Notes under the pieces: generated by a model
Database searches by the model: none
What the model saw: only the letters and a program-made list of their open reading frames with translations
What the model was told of the DNA's origin: nothing
Source: Aquilaria yunnanensis
Taxonomy: Eukaryota > Streptophyta > Magnoliopsida > Malvales > Thymelaeaceae
Reading direction: 5' to 3'
DNA: 64,000 nt
NCBI GenBank assembly: GCA_039654915.1
Contig: CM077600.1
Coordinates: 69,015,992-69,079,991 of the forward strand
Shown: positions 34,101 to 42,350 of the stretch, piece by piece
Layout: each line of letters starts with the position of its first letter
Position numbering within the stretch: the first letter of the stretch is position 1
Translations under genes and position numbers: made by a program

Positions 34101-35611
34101 GGCCTTCCTTCATGGAAAAATGAGTACAAGTTTTTCTCTCCATCATGTGTGACCTTCTTATCAAATTGCCACGGCCTTCCAAGCAAAATATGGCAAGCAT
34201 GCATAGGAACAACATCACAAAGAATTTCATCATGGTAAGTACCAATTTTGAATTTAACCGAAACTTGCTTTACCACTTTTACCTCCCCGGCATCATTCAA
34301 CCATTGAGGCTTATATGGTTGTGGGTGTTTTTGTGTTGGAAGCTTCAATTTCTCCACCATGGTTGAACTTGCTACAATGGTGCAACTTCCTCCATCAACA
34401 ATGAGGCTGCACAGTTGATCTTTAATTCGGCATCTAGTGTGAAAGATGCACTCCCTTTGATTGGCCTCCTCCTTGGCTTGCACACTTAGAGCTCTCCTAG
34501 CAACAAAAGCAAAGTCACCCTCCTCGGGCTCAAGTGTGTCTTGCTCATCCTCCTCCAATGGTGGGGTCTCCTCCATGGCATCCTCCTCCTCGGATGTGAT
34601 CTCACCATCATCTTTGAGAATCATCACCTTTTTGTTAGGACAATCTCTCATGTAGTGCCCCTTGCCTCTACACTTGAAGCACTCAATCTCCCTTGACTTT
34701 GGCACATCTTTGGGTGGCACCTTGGGCTTGTCTTGTTGAGACCGAGACATGCTTCCCTTGGTAGCCTCCATTCTTGGCTTTGGTGCCTCCTTGCTCCATG
34801 TTCCCCTCCATGTGGAACTCCCTCCTTGAGCCATCTTGGATGCCTTAGACCTCTTGATGATTCTTTCGGCCTTGGTGGCATGGTGAAGCAAATCCTCCAT
34901 GTTGACATATGGCACCATCTCCACTTTGTTGGCAATCTCATGGTTAAGGCCATTGATGAATCTAGCAAGGGTTGCCTCCTCATCCTCAATGATATTGGCT
35001 CAGGTTAGTGTCATCTCCAAGTCCTTGTGATAGTCCTCCACACTCCTTTGGCCTTGCACAAGCCTTTGAAGTTTGAGGTGTTGATCTCTATAGTAGTAAC
35101 TTGGGACAAATCTCCTTCTCATCATGGCTTTAAGAGCTCTCCATGTATTGATGGGTTCCTCCTCATTCCTCCTCCTAGAAGTGACAACCTGGTTCCACCA
35201 TACAAGAGCATAATCAGTGAATTCAATAGTAGCCAATTTAACTTTCTTTTCCTCAGAATAGTGATGGCACTCAAACACCATCTCAATCTTTTGCTCCCAC
35301 TCCCAATATGTATCCGGATCACTCCTCCCTTGAAAAGGTGGAATGGACAATTTGATGGAGCTTAGATTGTTGTCCTCCCTTGGCTCCCCCCTCCTTGGAA
35401 GCCCATGGTCATGCCAATGTCCTTCTTCCTCCTCGGGTTCTTCTCTCCTTGGACCTCTCCTTGGTTGCAAGATGGGATTTTGTCTCCTTGGCAACCTCAA
35501 ATCAATGTCCTCAATCCTCCCAACAAGTCTATTGAGAGTTTCTTGAAGCTCTCTCATGGTTGGCTCATCATTGTTCCTCACTTCCATCCTCCTATCCTCT
35601 TGGCCCTCCAT
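30846..35611 (-). pseudogene. CRM-3 gag-pol polyprotein
   Basis: One frame of about 1588 codons from ATG 35609-35611 (MEGQEDRRMEV; an upstream in-frame Met at 35644 is less likely). Gag has WWNQVVTSRRRNEEEPI and RRRFVPSYYYRD and a CCHC knuckle near residues 311-324 ([14 protein letters not shown]). The protease has LIVDGGSCT (Asp near 406), and RT has YFDDILVY near 808. RNase H and integrase ([19 protein letters not shown]) follow, then the GPY/F-like and CRM tail reading through the polypurine tract into the LTR. Breaks are TGA at 35000-35002 (CGA to TGA) and a one-base loss at 31825/31826 in integrase. The zinc-finger HCGGLMGN has Asn where CRM-2 has His. Confidence 0.93.
31135..31149 (-). 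other. CRM-3 polypurine tract, inside the coding frame
   Basis: The minus strand reads TAAGGAGGGGGGAGT right before the LTR and is translated as part of SKEGGVD in the polyprotein. Primes plus-strand synthesis. Confidence 0.88.
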
Positions 35612-36607
35612 ACTCCTGAAAATAACAAAGATCCTCACAAACACTCACCTCACGTGTTTCACTCAAAATATGAACACTCAAACACTCAATTTGTTAGTGA
35701 GATATTGCTATTTAAAGAGTTCTCAAAAGTTCTAAGAAAACTATCCTCAAAGCACACAAGAAAACTTGAATTTTGAAGAACTATTTTGACTCCAAAAGAG
35801 GTGGGCTAAACAAGCTTTAAAAGACTCTAGGAAGCTCTTGCAATTGATGATCACAAGAACCACAAAAAAAGCTTTTTGGCTGGAAAACAATGGGATAGGT
35901 TTTTGGGCACGAAAACTTTCAACACTTTGTAAAAAAAACCTTCTTTTCAGCAAGCTCTTTCCTTTGTACTTTTCTTTTTCTATCTTTGTTCTTTTCTTTC
36001 CTTTGCTTTGTTCTTTTTCTCTTTTCTTTCTTTTTTTTTTTCCTCCTTTTTTTTTTCCCCTCTTTTTGCTTGCTGTTTTGATGCTAACCAAACGTTCTCT
36101 TTGAAATTCCTGACTGCCAAAGACAAAAAGTTAGAATTCTTTTCGGCCAAGATAAGAAACTATTGAAATTTGCACAACTGGAAATCAACGTTGGTTATAC
36201 GAAACCAATTTGAAATCAACGTTGGTTGCGTAAAACCAATTTGAAATCAACGTTGGTTGTACCGTAACTTCCTCAATTTGGATCCTTCTCTTTTTTTTGG
36301 TGTTTTCTGGACTCTAAGATGCTGGAAACAATGAAAACAGAAGAGATTAATCAGGCTGGAAACAAAACAGAAAGACGAGAATTAAACAAGAACAAACAAG
36401 TAGAAACCGAGAACACAAGGTGACATGGATTGACTTCTTTTTGTTGTTTTTGTGATTTTCAGACTTGAACAAGGATGGAATAAAAAGAACAGACCTGAAA
36501 CAAGAAGAAAACAGATTAAAAAAGAGAATTAAAACACAAAAATTACTGGACAGAATTGAAAGAAAAATGAAGGGAAACAAGAACACAAGATATGTCCTTC
36601 AATGGAA
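35612..36607 (-). other. CRM-3 leader
   Basis: About 1 kb without a gene. It holds an A/G-rich tract (35940-36070 as pyrimidines on the plus strand) and, at 36181-36262, almost three copies of a 31-bp unit containing GAAATCAACGTTGGTT. Confidence 0.8.
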
Positions 36608-36625
36608 CTTGTGGCTCTGATACCA
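36608..36625 (-). other. CRM-3 primer binding site
   Basis: TGGTATCAGAGCCACAAG on the minus strand, complementary to initiator tRNA-Met, two bases from the 5' LTR. Confidence 0.92.
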
Positions 36626-36627
36626 AC

Positions 36628-37615
36628 TGATGCGAACCCTGATGGTATAAAGACCATGAAACGCGCCCAAGATGTTTTTCAAGCTCCACAAGACATCAAA
36701 GAGACTGGGTTTGAAGACCCCCACCCCTAATCAACCTGTGACTAGAAACGAGAAGTATAGAACTCCAAGAACACAAGCACACTTGTGCACCAAGGCAGTC
36801 CACAAAGAACCAAAGAGAAAACCTCTCCAAAGAGCAATATTATTTCGACATTTTTCTGTGTGTTTACATCCAGAATATGTGCCTTTATATAGGCCTAAAC
36901 TAGGGTTAAAATCTGGGCAAAATTCGCAGCCTAAATCCCTTAGGAATCCTAGATACAAAGACATAGGAAATCCTAGTCAAATTAGGACTCTAATTCCTAG
37001 TTTGAACAAGTTTAATGAATGCAGCGTATGCCACTTGTCCAAAACGATTTAAAACTATTCCATAGCCTAAATAACTTCCTAAATAATGTATCTAAATAGG
37101 ATTTGAACGAAAATAAAATATAAATACAAGATTAAACCCGAAAACTCCCAAATAGCCTTTTTGGGTGCATTTTGGGCACTTTAAGGTTCTCTCTTGTATC
37201 TTCAGCTCCAAGCTTGAATCTTTGAGTTCCAATGGCATGAATCTTCATATTAGATGTGGTAATGAAGGTCTGGAAAGTTAGAGCTCAAAAATCCAGCTTA
37301 TGGACACAAAATGCAATAAGAACACTTAAGGTGGCTCAAATGGTGCACTTTGAGTGGTGTCCTTGGTGTCCTTTATTTTGTGACTTATCTAAGCACTCCA
37401 GAACTGAGTACCAAGCATATCCATCATGTCCATATGGTGTCTTGAAAGTTCCAGCAGCTCCTTGTGAAGTTTCATGTCCATTCTCCATGAAGAAACTTGA
37501 AACAAAGCCTTGTATTGCACTTGAGAGCTCCTTAGCTTTCTTCCTTGTCATAGGTCCACTAGAAACCTTCAATGGGTCCTTGCCTTCTCCATGTGTGCCT
37601 TCCTTGATCATATCA
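36628..37615 (-). repeat. CRM-3 5' LTR
   Basis: 988-bp LTR carrying the promoter. It also contains the duplicated pol tail (37336-37611) and, on the opposite strand, a 126-codon open frame (36672-37052) found in similar form in the other CRM LTRs. Confidence 0.93.
36883..36891 (-). promoter_or_regulatory. CRM LTR TATA box
   Basis: The minus strand reads TATATAAAG. The equivalent TATATAAA lies at 41133-41140 in the plus-strand non-autonomous element, so the position is conserved in the family. Confidence 0.7.
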
Positions 37616-37620
37616 CAGTG

Positions 37621-38705
37621 GTACTTGAAGTTTCACCATGCAATCACAAGCTATGGCTTTGTGATGATGCATGAAGACCATTGTGTATACTTGTACTCTT
37701 CTGGGTCTAGTTTTGCAGTATTGACTCTATATGTAGATGATATACTGATTGCAAGTAATGGGTTTGCGTTGTTAAGTACCATCAAGAGATGGTTGTCTTC
37801 CACCTTTGACATGAAGGACATGGGAGAGGCGACCTTTATCCTAGGGGTTAAAATCCTGAGGGATAGAAAGGCAAGGTTGTTGGCCCTTTCTCAAGAACCT
37901 TATATTGATAAGATTCTTGCAAGGTTCAACTTAACAAACGCAAAGCCCATGAGTACACCTCTTGCATATGGTTGCAAGATTGGAAAGGACTTGTGTCCTA
38001 AGACTCCAAAGGAGAAGGAAGAGATGGCTTAGGTCCCCTACCTAAGTGCCATTGATAGCTTGATGTATGCCATATTATGTACAAGGCCAGACATCAGCCA
38101 AGCGGTTGGACTTCTAGAAAGATATTCTTCCAACCCTGGTCTGGAGCATTGGAAGAGTGTCAAGAGGATCCTAAGGTACCTCAAGGGTACTAAGGATTAT
38201 TGGCTTTGTTACCAAGGTAAAGACCTTGGTTTACGTGGCTATTCTGATGCTGATTGGGGAGGAGATAGAGACTCCAGCAAGTCTACATCTGGTTATATTT
38301 TCATGCTAAATGGTGGGGCTACTACTTGGTGTAGTAAGAAGCAAACTTGTACAGCATTGTCCACAATGGAGGCTGAATTTGTTTCATGTGCCTCAGCTGT
38401 ACAAGAAGCCTTTTGGCTAGGTTATTTCCTTAAAAAATTTGGAGTCCAGGGTTTCTATTAAGAAATCGACTACTATCTACAGTGATAGTAAGGCGGCCAT
38501 GGCTTATACCAAGGACCCCAAATACGATGGAAAAACCAAGCACATTAGCATGAAATATAACTTTGTGCGGGATGCAATTGAAGAGGGTGAAGTTAGGATT
38601 GATTACATTTCTACAGACCTGATGGTGGTAGATCCTCTCACTAAGCCATTGCCACCACTTGTATTTGCTCGACATGTTAGAGCAATGGGTCTTAGAAGAT
38701 TGTGA
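37621..38705 (+). pseudogene. Copia-2 pol, 3' part: RT end and RNase H
   Basis: Continues RT from WYLKFHHAITSYG. It has the catalytic YVDDILIAS and the RNase H motifs GYSDADWGGDRDSSKSTSGY, ALSTMEAEF and YSDSKAAMAYTKDP, ending MGLRRL. TAG at 38030-38032 replaces a Gln codon, and an extra A near 38436 shifts the frame. Together with 27176-30147 this is one gene split by CRM-3. Confidence 0.92.
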
Positions 38706-39983
38706 ATGTTGGATGTACTTCACCTCTTTGGTGTCACACATGTTGTGTATTTCTTTGAAATAATACCGATTATTTTATGAAATACTCAGTCCAATTTTAT
38801 GAAACACAACGAACAAATGAACATGTCAAACATAGGCAGAGGATGACTTTCTCACACAAGTCATCCACCCTTGATCTTTGTGTAAGATTAAGGATGAGAC
38901 TGCTAAAGACTTAAATGAAACTTAAGTGAATGATACATTTAAGTGGGAGTCATGCTCCAACATATGACACTTTAGCTTTTATGGTCGCCTTGATTATGAG
39001 TAATCAAGATTCAATGCTTTGGTGCATTCAGTCTGTATGACCATTCATACATCCTAGCCTATGTCAAATGTAAGCTAAGGCTTACATGGAGAAATTTCAT
39101 GGTTATTGACATGTCCTCCTTTTATGTGTTAAGAGGAGTACACTTCATGGTGTTTTAAGAGGGAGAAATGACACACTCCTCAATTGGAATGGAGATCACT
39201 CCAAGTGGGAGTGACATGAGTAAAACACCTTAGAAGTGTATTATGGAACTTTAATAGATGTGTTTTCAAGTGTTCCATGACCATGAAATACGACCAGAGA
39301 AGAATTTAAGCAAGTTGTCTCTGTTCTTGCTTAGTGTGAGATTCTTCAAATCAGACTCTTAGTGACTATGGCTTGCAATTAGGAAGTTGAGTTAATTATG
39401 ATTACTTTGATTGGTTGTCAAAGGTCTTAGAGAAATGAGACTGGAGTATCCTCCTTTTGGGTAATCATGTTAACTCAATGACCTAAGTAGTTGAAGCTAA
39501 AGGAAAGACATTAAGATGATACACGTTCACTAAATTCAATCTTGGGCCAACATATTACTGTGAGTAGTATGCTAGATTGAATGACAAGTGATTGAAATGA
39601 GTACTCAATGCTTAATACAATCATGGATTTCAAGGAGTTGAAATTCTAAGAAAGAGACTGATTGTGATTAAGAAGTGTATCATATGTCTGGGGTCTAAAA
39701 GGCATAACTTGATGTGTTCAAGCAAGCTTGATGTGTTTAAGCAACACACTTGAATTTGATGTGTTCAAAGGAAAGTTTGAAGAAGTTCAAACTATGAGGA
39801 GAGGACAATCTTCTATTGAGAGTCTAACAACCTCAATGGAAGAGACTTAGTGTGTGTGCCTGAGGTCGCATCCACAACTTTATATATGTAGAAGTGTTTG
39901 GATTATTTCAGCTATAAGGATTAAGGAGTTTTGTTTTGAGTGGGAGCTGGAAGTTTAAAAGCATCTTAGTGTGAGTGGGAGTT
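38706..39983 (+). other. Copia-2 3' noncoding region and polypurine tract
   Basis: 1278 bp without a long open frame, very similar to 12127-13297. The purine-rich GTGAGTGGGAGTT at 39971-39983, immediately before the LTR, is the polypurine tract. Confidence 0.82.
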
Positions 39984-40376
39984 TGTTGGAATTCTTGGCG
40001 CACCAAGATCCTTTTAAGATAGGATTTGAGCTCATTGAGCTAACACTAGCTTGAATAGCTATCTAATGCAGCTAGAAGTAGCTCCTTATAGCTCAAGTCA
40101 GCTCACTTCAGCTATAAGTAGCTCAAAGTAGTTGGACTTCAGCCCAAGTTAGCTCAAGTCAGCTCATGTCAGCTCAAGTCAGCTCACTACAGCTTCTGGT
40201 AGCTGAATGTAGCTAGACTTCAGCTCAAGTCAGCTTACTTTAGCTATAAGTAGCTCAAAGTAGCAGGACTTCAGCTCAAGTTAGCTCAAGTCAGCTCAAG
40301 TCAGCTCACTTTAGGTTTTGGTAGCTGAGTGTAGATGGACTTCAGTTCACTTCAGCTGAGAGCAGCTAACTCCAGC
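39984..40376 (+). repeat. Copia-2 3' LTR, first piece
   Basis: Starts TGTTGGAATTC and covers the AGCT-rich U3 part. It is cut at 40376 by the non-autonomous CRM, after TCCAGC. Confidence 0.9.
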
Positions 40377-41394
40377 TGATACGATCAAAGAAGGCACAAC
40401 CAAGGAAGGCAAGGACCCACTGAAGGTTTCTAGTGGACCATTGACAAGGAAAAAGGCTAAGGAGCTCACTAGTGGACTTTAAGCTTGGATTTTGACAGAT
40501 TGGTGATGTTCTGGTAGAAAATTCATATCTTGAGATAAACAGATCAGAATTGAGTACTTCTTGATTCATTGGAAATATAACATCTGGAGCTACAAATCAT
40601 ATGAAGGCCATCAAACCCAGTTTTCACGTTAAGGAGGTCCAATTTAGCTTCAAAGTCGCGATTTACGAGTTATCGCTGGTTCAGAAGCAGTTGCAGTATT
40701 TTGGGAATATCTTTCGATTCAGAAGTCCATTTTGTGTGATTCAAGTGTGGTTTCGAAGCTAAGAAAGAGATCTACAACTTTCATGTTTTACATTTTGAGA
40801 AATCATGGCTGCATGAAGTTCGAATTGCAGCTTGAAGTTGAAGACACAAGCAGGAACCACTTGAGAAGACTATTTTGGGTTTTTATGCCCAATCTTGTGC
40901 TGTAACGTATCTTATTTTATTTTCCTAATTATTTAAATTATTTAGGAAGTTATTTAGGCTATGGAATAGTTTTAAATCATTTTGGACAAGTGGCATATGC
41001 TGCATTCATTAAACTTGTTCAAACTAGGAATTAGAGTCCTAATTTGACTAGGATTTCCTATGTCTTTGTATCTAGGATTCCTAAGGGATTTAGGCTGCGA
41101 ATTTTGCCCAGCTTTTAACCCTAGTTTATGCCTATATAAAGGCACATATTCTGGATGTAAACACACAGAAAAATTTTGAAATAATATTGCTCTTTGGAGA
41201 GGTTTTCTCTTTGGTTCTTGGCGGACTGCCTTGGTGCACAAGTGTGCTTGTGTTCTTGGAGTTCTATACTTCTCGTTTCTAATCACAGGTTGATTAGGGG
41301 TGGGGGTTTTAAACCTAGTCTCTTTGATGTCTTGTGGAGCTTGAAAACATCTTGGGCGAGTTTCATGGTCGTTATACCATCGGGGTTCGCATCA
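40377..41394 (+). repeat. Non-autonomous CRM 5' LTR
   Basis: 1018 bp, TGATACGATC to GCATCA, with TATATAAA at 41133-41140. About 15 differences by eye from the 3' LTR. Confidence 0.92.
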
Positions 41395-41396
41395 GT

Positions 41397-41414
41397 TGGT
41401 ATCAGAGCCACAAG
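41397..41414 (+). other. Non-autonomous CRM primer binding site
   Basis: TGGTATCAGAGCCACAAG, identical to the primer site of the autonomous CRM copies, two bases from the LTR. Confidence 0.92.
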
Positions 41415-42350
41415 TTCCATTGAAGGACATATCTTGTGTTCTTGTTTCCCTTCATTTTTCTTTCAATTCTGTCCAGTAATTTTCGTGTTTTAATTCTCTA
41501 TTTTAATCTGTTTTCTTCTTGTTTCAGGTCTGTTCTTTTTATTCCATCCTTGTTCAAGTCTGAAAATCACAAAAACAACAAAAAGAAGTCAATCCGTGTT
41601 GTCTAGTTTTCTCGGTTTCAATTTGTTTGTTCTTGTTCAATTCTTATCTTTCTGTTTCATACCCAGCCATATTAATCTCTTATGTTTTCATTGTTTCCAG
41701 CATCCTAGAGTCAAGAAAACACCAAAAAAAAAGAAGGATCCAAGTTGAGGAAGTTTCGGTATCAAAAGTTGTTTCAAAATTGTGCAAGTTTCAATAGTTT
41801 CTTGTTTTAGCCAAATTGAAAACTGACTTTTTGTCTTTGGCAGCAAGGAATTTCAAGGAGAACGTTTGTTTAGCATCAAAACAGCAAGCAAAAAGAGGCG
41901 AAAAAAAAAAAGGAAAAAAAAAAGGAGAGAAAAGAGAAAAAGAACAAAGCAAAGGAAAGAAAAGAACAAAGACAGGAAAAGAAAAGTACAAAGGAAAGAG
42001 CTTGCTGAAAAGAAGGTTTTCTTTTTTTTTACAAAGTGTTGAAAGTTTTCGTGCCCAAAACCTATCCCATTGTTTTCTAGCCAAAAAGCTTTCTTTGTGG
42101 TTCTTGTGATCATCAATTGCAAGAGCTTCCTAGAGTCTTTTAAAGCTTGTTTAGCCCACATCTTTTGGAGTCAAAATAGTTCTTCAAAAATTCAAGTTTT
42201 CTTGTGTGCTTTGAGGATAGTTTTCTTAGAACTTTGGAGAACTCTTTGAATAGCAATATCTCACTAACAAATTGAGTGTTTTGAGTGTTCATATTTTGAG
42301 TGAAACACGTGAGGTGAGTGTTTGTGAGGATCTTTGTTATTTTCAGGAGT
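41415..42350 (+). other. Non-autonomous CRM leader
   Basis: Collinear with the CRM-3 leader, including the A/G-rich tract (about 41880-42000), and ending just before the gag ATG. No gene is seen. The 31-bp triplication found in CRM-3 is not present here. Confidence 0.82.

Larger units (their letters stand above)
30148..37615 (-). mobile_element. Full-length CRM-type Ty3/gypsy element (CRM-3)
   Basis: 7468 bp with LTRs 30148-31134 and 36628-37615, flanked by a perfect CAGTG duplication (30143-30147 and 37616-37620) in the copia-2 RT gene. It has an initiator-Met primer site, A/G-rich leader, one gag-pol frame, and a polypurine tract inside the coding frame. By eye the LTRs differ at about 15 positions in 988, so this is a recent insertion relative to CRM-1. 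One stop and one frameshift make this copy defective. Clade assignment to CRM rests on gag, the integrase C-terminus and the coding overlap with the 3' LTR. Confidence 0.93.

Noticed and set aside
42318..42350. Upstream ATG (MFVRIFVIF) as the gag start
   Set aside because: Open in all copies, but the ATG at 42351 begins the sequence typical of CRM-like Gag, and the upstream part is the leader; the upstream start cannot be excluded.
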